Assembly: GCA_012840015.1 (NCBI GenBank)
Contig: DUMF01000028.1
Span: forward strand, 62,001-126,000
Reading direction: 5' to 3'
DNA: 64,000 nucleotides
Source: Bacillota bacterium
GTDB taxonomy: Bacteria; Bacillota; Sulfobacillia; DUMF01
How positions within the stretch are numbered: the first letter of the stretch is position 1; each line of letters begins with the position of its first letter. This document shows, piece after piece, positions 6,916 to 15,133 of the stretch. A program made the position numbers and the translations under genes. Under the pieces are notes generated by a model that saw only the letters and a program-made list of their open reading frames with translations, ran no database searches and was not told where the DNA came from.

Positions 6916-8985
6916 TCAGCCAACAGTTGCAAAGGGAACCTTCTCATAAAATCGTTGGTACAAAATTTGTTTTAGACTGGGCAAATCATCCAAGTGAGGG
7001 TCAAACCTCAAGAGGGCTTCCGCTTCATCGCGGGCACGGAGCAATAAATCGAGGTCTTTGGTGAGGTCAGCCACACGGAATTGCAGCTCTCCATGCTGCC
7101 TCGTACCCAGAAACTCGCCCGGGCCTCTGAGCTTCAGGTCTTCTTCCGCAATTTCAAACCCGCTCTGAGTGCGGGTGAGCACGTCGAGTCTCTCTCTGGC
7201 CACGTCGCTCCGCGGATCGGCGAGTAAGAAACAATAGGACGGTTTGACGCCCCTTCCAACGCGTCCGCGCAGCTGGTGTAACTCCGCTAGACCGAATCTC
7301 TCTGCACCTTCAACTACCAAAACGGTAGCGTTGGGCACATCTATACCCACTTCCACTACCGTCGTCGAAACAAGTACCGATATCTCACCGCACCTGAACG
7401 CTTCCAGTACCTGCAGTTTCTCCGTCGACTTGAGTCGTCCATGCAGCACTCCCACGCGCAAGCCCTTAAACCATTTCCGCTCCAGCTCCTGCGCCAGCTC
7501 TACCGCCGCGGCCGATTCGACCGTATCAGACTCCTCGATCAACGGGCACACGACGTAAGCCTGATCTCCTTGTGTAAGGCGCTCCCTTACCCAAGAGTAA
7601 ACTTCACCTCTTTTGGCCGGAGGGAACCAGGAAGTCTGAACCGGTTGACGCCCCGGGGGCATCTCGTCAATTATGGAGATATCGAGATCACCGTAAAGCG
7701 TCAAGGCAAGCGTCCGAGGTATCGGAGTTGCCGTCATCACCAAAGTGTCTGGAGTCAGCCCTTTGGATATCAAGCTGGCCCTCTGCCTTACTCCGAAGCG
7801 GTGCTGTTCATCAGTTATGGCCAAAGTGAGTTCGCGGAAAGCGACACCCTCCTGAAGAAGAGCGTGTGTACCCACCAAAACATCTATACTCCCCTTCTCT
7901 ACTCCGTTGAGGAGATCTCTCCTGACCTTCTGCGTGGTTGAGGAAGTAAGCAGTCCAACCCGGATCCCGAATGGGGTGAGAACTCTACTCACGCTTTTGA
8001 AGTGCTGTTCCGCAAGGATTTCGGTTGGTGCCATCATGGCAGCCTGGTAGCCACTCTGCACACACTTTGCCATGGCCAGTATAGCGAGCACTGTCTTGCC
8101 CGAACCCACGTCGCCCTGCAACAACCTGTTCATGGGAGAGGGCTTTTCCATGTCTGTGCTGATCTCGTGCCACACACGCTCTTGGGCGGATGTCAGCTTG
8201 AATGGTAACGAACAAATGACCTGGTCTACTAAAGGGGAGTCTGGCTTATGCGAGTATCCTGTCACACGGGCTGCATGCCTCCTATAACTGCTCACACAGA
8301 GCTGCATGAGGAATAGCTCCTCGAATGCCAGTCTCCTGCGAGCTGCTTCAAGTTCCTCGGGGCAAGATGGGAAATGCATGGCCCGGATCGCGTCTACCCT
8401 ATTGGGGAACGAGTACTTCTTGAGTATCGCTTCGGGCAATATCTCGCCTATGAAGCCAGCGTAAGAATCCGCCACGAGCCTCATTTGTTCACGCAACCAG
8501 CGTTGGCTGAGGCCTTCCGTGAGAGGGTAAATTGGTACCATCCGACCCGCATTCAGCGGTTCGGAGCCGTCCATTTCCTCGAACTCCGGAGAGTTTATTT
8601 CTATCCTTCGGTATTTCAGATTCACCTTCCCGCTAAAAGCAACACGCATGCCCTGCTTGAAACGCTTCTTCATATACGGCTGATTGAACCAGACCCCATA
8701 CGCCGCACCCGATCCATCCGTAACCATCACGCGGGTTATGTTCATTCCAGCTCTCGGTTTGTATTCGGAAATCTCCCTGACCACACCGCAGATCGTGGCT
8801 CTTTCCCCGGGTTTCAATGCAGCTATCGGGGTAAAGGTGGTTCGGTCCTCATAGCGCCTGGGGAACAAATACAGTAGGTCCCGAATCGTTTCCACTCCTA
8901 ACCTGTTCAGGAGAGAGGCTCTCCGGGGACCTACCCCTTTCAAATACCGCACAGAAGTAGCCAATAGATCAGAAGAGCCACGCAA
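6916..8985 (-). CDS. recG: ATP-dependent DNA helicase RecG
   Basis: Remodels stalled replication forks and branch-migrates Holliday junctions. The 689-residue length is normal. An N-terminal wedge/OB domain (about 50-180) precedes a superfamily 2 helicase core with Walker A GDVGSGKT at 291-298, DEQH at 392-395 and the late motif QLRGRVGRG. It starts at TTG 8985, with GGAG of the preceding gene's stop region as ribosome site (TTGGAGTGAATTGG). It is the last gene of the yloU-yloV-recG run, as in Bacillus. Confidence 0.95.
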   Translation of the reverse strand: MRGSSDLLATSVRYLKGVGPRRASLLNRLGVETIRDLLYLFPRRYEDRTTFTPIAALKPGERATICGVVREISEYKPRAGMNITRVMVTDGSGAAYGVWFNQPYMKKRFKQGMRVAFSGKVNLKYRRIEINSPEFEEMDGSEPLNAGRMVPIYPLTEGLSQRWLREQMRLVADSYAGFIGEILPEAILKKYSFPNRVDAIRAMHFPSCPEELEAARRRLAFEELFLMQLCVSSYRRHAARVTGYSHKPDSPLVDQVICSLPFKLTSAQERVWHEISTDMEKPSPMNRLLQGDVGSGKTVLAILAMAKCVQSGYQAAMMAPTEILAEQHFKSVSRVLTPFGIRVGLLTSSTTQKVRRDLLNGVEKGSIDVLVGTHALLQEGVAFRELTLAITDEQHRFGVRQRASLISKGLTPDTLVMTATPIPRTLALTLYGDLDISIIDEMPPGRQPVQTSWFPPAKRGEVYSWVRERLTQGDQAYVVCPLIEESDTVESAAAVELAQELERKWFKGLRVGVLHGRLKSTEKLQVLEAFRCGEISVLVSTTVVEVGIDVPNATVLVVEGAERFGLAELHQLRGRVGRGVKPSYCFLLADPRSDVARERLDVLTRTQSGFEIAEEDLKLRGPGEFLGTRQHGELQFRVADLTKDLDLLLRARDEAEALLRFDPHLDDLPSLKQILYQRFYEKVPFATVG

Positions 8986-8991
8986 ACCAAT

Positions 8992-10635
8992 TCACTCCAA
9001 GGAAAATAGATAATAGTGCAACGGCTGATCTCCTCTATGCACTTCCACCTCCAGGTCACTGAAGGTCGAGCTGAGGTCGTCCAGGAGTTCCTTCTCAGTA
9101 CCAGCCGGTACCGGTTCCCCCACAAACACCGTTAGGACTTCGTGTTCAGGTTTGCGTGCTTTTCGCACCAACTCCTTCAGCACCTCTTCCGGCGAGCTGC
9201 CTACTGCAGTCAGTTCCCCATTGATCAGGCCAATCACATCACCGCTTTTTACCTTCAGCCCATTCCATCCCGTCTCCCGAACGGCATAAGTCACTTCCCC
9301 GGAGGTACACCTGTGCACTGCCTTCCCCATCAACCTCAGGTTCCCTTCCACGTCGAGGTCCGACCTCATCGCTATTAGGGCTGAAACGCCTTCCTGGATG
9401 TTCTTTGAAGGCACTACGTACATTCGTTTGCGGATCATCTTCTTAGCTTGCTTCGCAGCCAAAAAGGTATTTTCGTTATTCGGGAGGAAGATCACTCTTT
9501 TCGCATTTACGCTCTGTACCGCGCTCAGTACCTCCTGTGTGCTCGGATTCATCGTTTTCCCGCCATCGAGAACGAGATCCGTGCCCAGACTCTTAAATAC
9601 TTTTACGAGTCCCTGCCCCGAGGCTACAGCGACCACGCCGATCTCCTTTTGGAACTCGCCGTTACCGGCGGGAGCCCTATCCTTATCCTCATTCTTATTC
9701 TCCGCGGCCGCTCCTACCTGCGCTTTCATATTTTGGATCTCTAAGTCATGCAGCTCCCCATAACGTAATGCGCTTTCCAGCACCTCTCCAGGGTGATCTG
9801 TGTGTATGTGAACGCGTATCAAATTCGTATCTCCCACTACCAGAAGGCAATCCCCCAAAGAGGTCAATTCGGCACGGATTACTTCGGGAGACATCCCTGA
9901 CCCCTTGATCAGGAACTGTGTATCGTACGGGTATGCGAGACCCGCGGGCTCCTCCCGCGCAGGCTCCGCCCCGCCCTTTCCTTTTTCAGGCTTAACATCT
10001 ACTACCGCTTCACCAGAAACCGCACCGTACCAGCCCTGAAGGATAAAGAGAAAGCCCTTGCCTCCTGCGTCCACGACACCGGCCTCTCTTAACGCAGGTA
10101 GCATTTTGGGAGTCATGCTGAGTGCAGTGTTTCCAGCTTCAATGGCTGCCAGAAGTACGCCCGATATATCCTTGTTCGCCGAAGCAGCGGCAGACGCTGC
10201 TGCCGCCGCTTCCCTCATCACAGTTAGAATAGTGCCTTCAACCGGCTTCATTACTGCCTTGTACGCCGTACCCACTCCCTGTTTCAGCGCTTGGGCGAAA
10301 TCGGAAGCACCCATCACAGCCTTCCCTCTTGACGATTGTGCTATCCCCCGAAATACCTGGGACAATATGACCCCTGAGTTACCCCTCGCCCCCATCAGCG
10401 CTCCCAGGGAAGCAGCCTCGAGAACTTCCCCCGCATGACTGCTGCTTACCCGCGAGGCTTCGGCAGCCGCGGACTTCATGGTCAGGCTCATGTTAGTACC
10501 CGTATCTCCGTCTGGCACAGGGAATACGTTAAGGGCGTTGACTTCCTCGGAATGTTTCTCTATAAGAGCAGCAGCGCTGTTGAGCAGCGCCTTTATCATG
10601 CTACCATCGAGCTCTGCAGTTTCCCTGATTCCCAA
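8992..10635 (-). CDS. yloV: DAK2-domain protein YloV / fatty-acid kinase FakA family
   Basis: Predicted ATP-dependent kinase subunit that phosphorylates fatty acids bound by a FakB/DegV protein for phospholipid synthesis. The N-terminal DAK2 domain shows NVFPVPDGDTGTNM (Mg-ATP site) and GARGNSGVILSQ. The C-terminal half is the DegV-like YloV domain. An ATG at 10677 is in frame but would overlap yloU. A TTG at 10635 after GGAGGCAGGAGGAC gives the N-terminus expected from Bacillus (IR..LDG), so I use it (547 residues). yloU lies directly upstream. Confidence 0.9.
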   Translation of the reverse strand: MGIRETAELDGSMIKALLNSAAALIEKHSEEVNALNVFPVPDGDTGTNMSLTMKSAAAEASRVSSSHAGEVLEAASLGALMGARGNSGVILSQVFRGIAQSSRGKAVMGASDFAQALKQGVGTAYKAVMKPVEGTILTVMREAAAAASAAASANKDISGVLLAAIEAGNTALSMTPKMLPALREAGVVDAGGKGFLFILQGWYGAVSGEAVVDVKPEKGKGGAEPAREEPAGLAYPYDTQFLIKGSGMSPEVIRAELTSLGDCLLVVGDTNLIRVHIHTDHPGEVLESALRYGELHDLEIQNMKAQVGAAAENKNEDKDRAPAGNGEFQKEIGVVAVASGQGLVKVFKSLGTDLVLDGGKTMNPSTQEVLSAVQSVNAKRVIFLPNNENTFLAAKQAKKMIRKRMYVVPSKNIQEGVSALIAMRSDLDVEGNLRLMGKAVHRCTSGEVTYAVRETGWNGLKVKSGDVIGLINGELTAVGSSPEEVLKELVRKARKPEHEVLTVFVGEPVPAGTEKELLDDLSSTFSDLEVEVHRGDQPLHYYLFSLE

Positions 10636-10657
10636 GTCCTCCTGCCTCCAAACAATT

Positions 10658-11005
10658 TTAACGGAGTCCCTGAACATTGACTCTCACCTTAACCACCTTT
10701 AGCCCGGTGGCCCTCTCCACTGTGTATTTCACCTTTTCCACTACGTTCTTGGCCACTTCATTTATCCGAACACCTGTAGCCACAATCACGTTAAGTGTGA
10801 TGTATGCCTTGTCACCGGACACGGATACCTCTACGCCTTTGGCAAGGTTCTCTCTGCCCAGTAATTCAGCCAACCCATCCGTCACTTTCCGAGAAGCCAT
10901 GCCGACAATGCCGTAGCACTCCGTAGCCGCTGCACCCGCTATGGTAGCGATGGCCTCGTCGGAGAGGCTGAGCAACCCCAAGTCCGTCTTGATTTCTTTA
11001 GACAT
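10658..11005 (-). CDS. yloU: Asp23/Gls24 family envelope-stress protein YloU
   Basis: A 115-residue Asp23-domain protein of the kind that lies at the membrane and responds to envelope stress. Marks are the ATIAGAAATECYGIVGMASR block and the alternating beta pattern VEVSVSGDKAYITLNVIVATG. It precedes yloV, the usual pairing, so a shared transcript starting in the 11.0 kb region is likely. The exact molecular role of the family is unsettled. Confidence 0.9.
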   Translation of the reverse strand: MSKEIKTDLGLLSLSDEAIATIAGAAATECYGIVGMASRKVTDGLAELLGRENLAKGVEVSVSGDKAYITLNVIVATGVRINEVAKNVVEKVKYTVERATGLKVVKVRVNVQGLR

Positions 11006-11068
11006 TCAATCAGCCTCTACTTTCACTCGTTTACAAAGTACTTCTCACCGTCTTGCGTTTTCCCTGCC

Positions 11069-11097
11069 TTGATAATCTCTAGACTCAATGATACATT
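11069..11097 (+). promoter_or_regulatory. Sigma-A type promoter before the FMN riboswitch
   Basis: TTGATA (five of six to the consensus), 17 bases, then TACATT (four of six). The start would fall just before the aptamer at 11117. Confidence 0.45.
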
Positions 11098-11116
11098 ATG
11101 CTTAAAAGATATCAAT

Positions 11117-11265
11117 AAGCCTTCGGGGCAAGGTGAGAAGGGAGCACACGGCTCCCTCGATTCCTGACCGGCGGTATTGCTTCAAGCTAGCCCGCGAGCC
11201 GCACGAAGCGGCAGATCCGGTGCGATTCCGGAGCCGACAGTACAGTCTGGATGGGAGAAGGCGTT
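11117..11265 (+). promoter_or_regulatory. FMN riboswitch (RFN element)
   Basis: The conserved blocks occur in order: CTTCGGGGCAAGGTGAGAAG, CCTGACCGGCGGT, AGCCCGCGAGC, GCAGATCCGGTGCGATTCCG, GAGCCGACAGT and CTGGATGGGAGAAGG. This is the flavin mononucleotide aptamer. It identifies the downstream ECF S component as a riboflavin transporter. Confidence 0.96.
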
Positions 11266-11285
11266 CTTCAAGACTGATTTCTCAC

Positions 11286-11310
11286 TTCCCCGGAGGTTAC
11301 CCTCCGGGAA
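11286..11310 (+). terminator. Riboswitch terminator hairpin before ribU
   Basis: TTCCCCGGAGG and CCTCCGGGAA pair around a short loop and are followed by a modest T-rich stretch. It sits between the FMN aptamer and ribU, where an FMN-controlled terminator is expected. Confidence 0.6.
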
Positions 11311-11350
11311 TCGCATTTCTTGGGGGCAGACTAGGAAGAGGAGGAAAGCC

Positions 11351-11935
11351 ATGAAAACCACAGTACGAATAGCTTTCTTGGGCGCTATGGGCGGATTACT
11401 CATGCTGTATGAAACCCCGATTCTCATGAGCGCTACGTTCCTAAAATGGGACCCAGGGGACATCCCTGCCTTGATCGGCGGATTTGCAATGGGACCCGGT
11501 GCGGGCGTGCTCATCCAGTTATTGAAAGCTCTGATCTTCCAACTTTCTGGTAAGAACAGTACTGGGATAGTAGGTCTCGCCGCACTCCTACTCGCCGGCA
11601 TCACCTTCACCCTGTCAGCGTCCCTCGTGTACAGGTACTTACATACGAGGGCTGGTGCCATCCTATCTCTAATCGCAGGCTCCGTAGCTATGACCGCAGT
11701 AATGGTTTTCGCAAACTGGCTTGTCTTCTTGCCGCTGTGGGGTATCCCGGCAGAACAAATACCAGGTCTAGTACTGTCAGCAGTGCTGCCTTTTAACCTT
11801 TTGAAAGGAGCAATTTCGTCTGTCATCACTTTCGCGTTGTATAAGAAAACGTGTGTGCTGCTCGGGCTCCGGCCGGCCTCGGAAGTTACTCGTAGGGAGC
11901 AAACAGAGGAAGGCACGGGTCACGTCCGGGTATAA
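11351..11935 (+). CDS. ribU: Riboflavin ECF transporter S component RibU
   Basis: The membrane protein that binds riboflavin for an ECF-type importer. The 194 residues form about six hydrophobic segments, with the S-component start MKTTVRIAFLGAMGGLLML and the family stretch DIPALIGGFAMGPGAGVLIQ. The frame is open upstream into the riboswitch, but ATG at 11351 follows AGAGGAGGAAAGCC and gives the usual N-terminus. Substrate is inferred from the FMN riboswitch directly upstream. The hydrophilic tail after about residue 175 is short and variable. Confidence 0.9.
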   Translation: MKTTVRIAFLGAMGGLLMLYETPILMSATFLKWDPGDIPALIGGFAMGPGAGVLIQLLKALIFQLSGKNSTGIVGLAALLLAGITFTLSASLVYRYLHTRAGAILSLIAGSVAMTAVMVFANWLVFLPLWGIPAEQIPGLVLSAVLPFNLLKGAISSVITFALYKKTCVLLGLRPASEVTRREQTEEGTGHVRV

Positions 11936-11994
11936 CAAAGTCTGGTGCACCCGAATAGAATGTTGTGAACGGACTTAAGCGAAGGGGTGCGCTC

Positions 11995-12066
11995 ATGAAA
12001 GTAATCGTCATCAAAGTGCCCAGGCTTATCGCTAAATTGTTGTTGCTGTTTTCCCGGAATAAATAG
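11995..12066 (+). CDS. spoVM: Stage V sporulation protein SpoVM (23 residues)
   Basis: A tiny amphipathic peptide that marks the convex forespore membrane and recruits SpoIVA to build the coat base. The whole product is MKVIVIKVPRLIAKLL followed by LLFSRNK. Compared with Bacillus SpoVM it keeps Met1, Lys2, Ile6, Lys7 and the critical Pro9, then a basic residue and a hydrophobic helix. ATG follows GAAGGGGTGCGCTC. In Bacillus spoVM lies directly beside rpmB, exactly as here, though on the opposite strand in this window. It ends in TAG. It is easily missed because of its length. Confidence 0.85.
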   Translation: MKVIVIKVPRLIAKLLLLFSRNK

Positions 12067-12086
12067 CGTCTTGTCCGGAACATACT

Positions 12087-12119
12087 TGCCCCAGGGCCCT
12101 TGCATTTGACCCTGGGGCA
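12087..12119. terminator. Hairpin between convergent spoVM and rpmB
   Basis: TGCCCCAGGG and CCCTGGGGCA form a perfect ten-base-pair stem with a 13-base loop. T-tracts are poor on both sides. The position between two converging genes suggests a shared terminator. Confidence 0.55.
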
Positions 12120-12144
12120 CCGTATTTCCGCAGCAGAATTCGAC

Positions 12145-12339
12145 TCAGGAAGCCCGGGTTACCTTACCGGCTTTCAGGCAACTAGTACAAACATAAATCC
12201 GCTTAGTACGGCCGTCGATTTTGGCCCTAACCCTCTGCAGGTTTGGAGCCCAACGTCTCTTCGTTTTTATGTTGGAGTGGCTCACCTGATGACCGATAGA
12301 GACACCCTTACCGCAAATCTCACAGTGTCTACCCAACAT
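12145..12339 (-). CDS. rpmB: 50S ribosomal protein L28
   Basis: A 64-residue ribosomal protein of the zinc-binding (C+) type, with CEIC at 6-9 and CTSC at 51-54. The L28 core VSHSNIKTKRRWAPNLQRV is present. ATG at 12339 follows GGAGGTGG. The frame is open much further upstream, but that part belongs to the insertion sequence and is not coding on this strand. The IS remnant begins about 70 bases upstream and may have displaced the original promoter. Confidence 0.95.
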   Translation of the reverse strand: MLGRHCEICGKGVSIGHQVSHSNIKTKRRWAPNLQRVRAKIDGRTKRIYVCTSCLKAGKVTRAS

Positions 12340-12406
12340 TTCCACCTCCAGCTTGTTTGATGTTACCACACCAACTCTTTCGGCGCAACACTGCCAGCAA
12401 GCAGGG

Positions 12407-12430
12407 TCAGCGCACATTTTAGTAGGTAAC
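12407..12430 (+). repeat. Left terminal inverted repeat of the IS remnant
   Basis: It contains GCGCACATTTTAGTAGGTA, matching the right end in reverse complement over the core TTTAGTAGGT and the flanking GCG and AAC. Confidence 0.65.
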
Positions 12431-12565
12431 AGAGGGACGGATGAAGAAGAAATGAGACCTCTGGAGGCCACTTCTCGCGAAATGGCATACCCCGCGTCAA
12501 GGAGTGAGGTCTCGTTCAATAAGGTTCTACGGCTGGTAAGCATAGTCCTTCTATTCGTTGAAAGA

Positions 12566-13631
12566 ATGCTGAAGGTGTTTAAGTCGTATAGGGACTTAGA
12601 GAACTTTGAGAGAGAAGTTAAGGAAGCGACGCAGGAACTGGGTCGGAATGTAATTGAGCTGGGTTTGGAAGTCTTGGACGAACAGCTCATGAGAGAAAGG
12701 GTCGAGCGTTTTAAGGAAGTGGCCGCGAAGAAGCGCAAAATGGTCACGCTGTTTGGGGATATATGTTTTAAGCGAAGACTTTACAGGACGAGAAGACAGG
12801 CGAAAGCGTTTTCTTGCTGAACAAGGCGCTAGGTCTAGAAGAGCGCGAGCGGCTGAGTCCGGGTGCTAAGGCGATAGCTTTGGAGCTAGTCCACGGAGAT
12901 GCCGTTTGCGAGAGCAGCGAAACTAATGGGCGAGGTGGGGACTTCTGTGAGCGCGATGACGATATGGAAGGAAGTGAAACGAGCAGGAGAACGAGCTGCT
13001 GAGGAAGCACAGGAGATGGTTAATGAGGTTTTTGAGGGATGTAAAGTACCAGAAGGCGAGAAAACGGCTGAGAGGCTTTGCATAGAAGCGGATGGGGTAA
13101 TGATTCCTCAGCAGAGATCGAAAAAAGAGGGACGAAGTAAAGCTCATAGTGGCCTACGAGGGGAAAGAGGGCCGGAGGCGGCACCTAGTCAACCGTAAAA
13201 GCGTAGCGGGGAGTGTTGACGCGGAGAGGATTTGGGAAGAGGCTAGCGCTTATCTTGGTGAGACGTGGGATCTGAGCAGTATAGGGCAAGTACAGATTAG
13301 AGGAGACGGAGCGGAGGCATCTGTTAGTAGATCACTGGGACGGTATTCGTGAGCTGCCCGAAGAAAGAAAGGCTGGGCGCTATTAAAGGCCAGGTCAAAC
13401 GGTGAGCCAAGGCGGTATTTTGGCAAGGTGGCGAAAGGGCACCCTGAGATCATAAGAAAGGCAATTGACGTCATAGCAAAGCGTGTAGAAAGTACATACG
13501 GCGGCATAGACACAAAGGCTTGGCTAAACGCAACGTTACCGGCACTAAAAGGGCCTTTCTCGAGCAGGCCGTGGGTTAAATTCGCCTTAAGGCAAATCGT
13601 ACACGCTTTGCCGAGGATGATGTCAGCTTAA
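12566..13631 (+). pseudogene. Broken ISLre2-family transposase
   Basis: Successive pieces of one transposase lie in different frames. The first (from the ATG at 12566) carries LENFEREVKEATQELG and TLFGDICFKRRLYR. Next comes LNKALGLEERERLSPGAKA from about 12814, then MPFARAAKLMGEVG and MTIWKEVKRAGERA from 12899, then VAYEGKEGRRRHLVNRKSV and WDLSSIGQVQIRGDGAE from 13149. A C-terminal piece runs 13428-13631. One-base changes near 12785 and 12890, another near 13130, and a deletion after GDGAE (about 13310) break it. Not functional. Confidence 0.85.
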
Positions 13632-13643
13632 ACAAATTGCGGG

Positions 13644-13670
13644 GTTCACCTACTAAACGTTGACGCAGAC
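13644..13670 (-). repeat. Right terminal inverted repeat of the IS remnant
   Basis: The plus strand reads GTTCACCTACTAAACGTTG then ACGCAGAC, the reverse complement partner of the left end at 12407-12430, with small mismatches. Confidence 0.65.
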
Positions 13671-13714
13671 AGCGAGCTTGGTTGGTCCTCAAGAGGTACC
13701 TAGGAAGTACTGGT

Positions 13715-15133
13715 TCAAAACTGAAAGTAAATGAACGCGTTTGGCTTAGGCCTGATGAATAAACAAATCAGAAAGGCAATACTCGCCCATCCGAGTCCAC
13801 GGATGGCCAACGGGACGCGCTGCGACCAACGAGCGTAAATCTGAGTGCTCCTTCTTCCTACGTACTCCGCAATGTGAAGCCCGTAAAGGCAGACTACCAG
13901 CGAAAGATAAGCAGCTACGTGAGGCCCGGCGGAGAAATCGCTAAATGTGATCATCTTACGCAAAAGTGGCACAAGGTCGGACATAAGTTGAACCCTGAAA
14001 AAGACCCAGCCAATCATCGTGAGCTGCAAAAACAAGAACACGTTGAGACACCGGATAAGCTTCCCACCTCGGATACGCTTGGCCAGGGTTTTCTCCCAGA
14101 TCCTATGGCCCGCACTCAACAGGCCGTGATACAGCCCCCATAGTACGAACGTCCAAGAGGCGCCGTGCCATAGTCCAGAAATGCACATGGAGAGTACTAC
14201 GGCCACTAACCCCCTCGTGAACCCGTTCCTGGAGCCACCCATTGGAATGTACAGGTAGTCTCTGATCCAGGTGGATAATGTGATGTGCCAGCGACTCCAG
14301 AACTCGGAGGGATTTTCGCTTAGATATGGGCACCGGAAATTCTGCGCAAGGTCATACCCAAATAGATGACCAACACCGAGGGCCATGTCGCTGTAAGCAG
14401 AAAAATCGTAATAAACCTGAAACCCAAACAGATACGCAGCTATCCAGATGTCAACGGAGCTCATCGCACTCCCGCGCGAGAAATATTTATCCACGAGTGG
14501 AGCTAGGCTGTCCGCAATAAGCAGTTTCTTCATCAAACCCAGCGTGAACAGCAGTACAGCCTTTTTGAAACGCTCTGAATCGAATTCCCATTCACTAGTT
14601 GATGCCACCTGTGGTGCGAATGCACTGGCCCTCATTATCGGGCCCGCGATCACTTGACCAAAGAAGGAAATGAATACCCAGAACTCGAGGAAAGACTTAA
14701 TGGGTTTCAAGTCTCCACGGTACACATCGATGAGGTAAGCCACGAGTTGGAATGTATAGAACGATATTCCAATCGGTAAGATGGTTTTTAAAGAAATCAA
14801 CCCCGGGGGCAGGGTAGCGAATCTGGACAGATTCTCAAGCACGAAATGATAGTACTTGAAAAACGCTAAGTTAAGCAGGTTCAATCCGACACCAATTACC
14901 ACCGCTAATTTCTTACGGCGCCCTGTCATCATGATGCCAGAATAGTAGCTCACCAGGCTCGCCCCGACAAGCAGCGCGAGGTGCATTATCCCGGCGTATA
15001 GGTAGAACAGTGCGTCAAAGGTCGCCAGCACGACGAGCTTGTAACGCCCCTTTGCAACGGCAAACAACACGAAGGCTATAAACACCAGAATCAAGAACTG
15101 TGGTGTGTGGAAACCCAAGGTGCCACTCCCCAT
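13715..15133 (-). CDS. MBOAT-family membrane O-acyltransferase
   Basis: Moves acyl (often acetyl) groups across the membrane onto an exported polymer, like AlgI or DltB. The 472 residues hold about ten membrane segments. The MBOAT signature includes NPSEFWSRWHITLSTWIRDY near 274-293 and catalytic His323 in SGLWHGASW. The start is the ATG at 15133, or a TTG at 15118 with a better GGGGAG site, which would give a more usual N-terminus. Both overlap the SGNH gene upstream, so the two are translationally coupled. The acceptor polymer cannot be named from sequence. Gene position is unusual (see findings). Confidence 0.88.
   Translation of the reverse strand: MGSGTLGFHTPQFLILVFIAFVLFAVAKGRYKLVVLATFDALFYLYAGIMHLALLVGASLVSYYSGIMMTGRRKKLAVVIGVGLNLLNLAFFKYYHFVLENLSRFATLPPGLISLKTILPIGISFYTFQLVAYLIDVYRGDLKPIKSFLEFWVFISFFGQVIAGPIMRASAFAPQVASTSEWEFDSERFKKAVLLFTLGLMKKLLIADSLAPLVDKYFSRGSAMSSVDIWIAAYLFGFQVYYDFSAYSDMALGVGHLFGYDLAQNFRCPYLSENPSEFWSRWHITLSTWIRDYLYIPMGGSRNGFTRGLVAVVLSMCISGLWHGASWTFVLWGLYHGLLSAGHRIWEKTLAKRIRGGKLIRCLNVFLFLQLTMIGWVFFRVQLMSDLVPLLRKMITFSDFSAGPHVAAYLSLVVCLYGLHIAEYVGRRSTQIYARWSQRVPLAIRGLGWASIAFLICLFIRPKPNAFIYFQF

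Larger units (their letters stand above)
12407..13670 (+). mobile_element. Degenerate ISLre2-family insertion sequence
   Basis: A broken transposase gene of the ISLre2 (former UPF0236) type is bounded by imperfect inverted repeats. The left end (12407-12430) reads GTCAGCGCACATTTTAGTAGG then TAAC, with the break made only for quoting. The right end (13644-13670), read on the minus strand, is GTCTGCGTCAACGTTTAGT continuing AGGTGAAC. The shared core is TTTAGTAGGT. I find no clear target duplication at the flanks. With several frameshifts and an internal deletion it cannot move by itself. Confidence 0.75.

Noticed and set aside
12353-12565. N-terminal extension of the first transposase frame
   Set aside because: It runs through the IS end and the rpmB leader. 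Homology begins only near the ATG at 12566.
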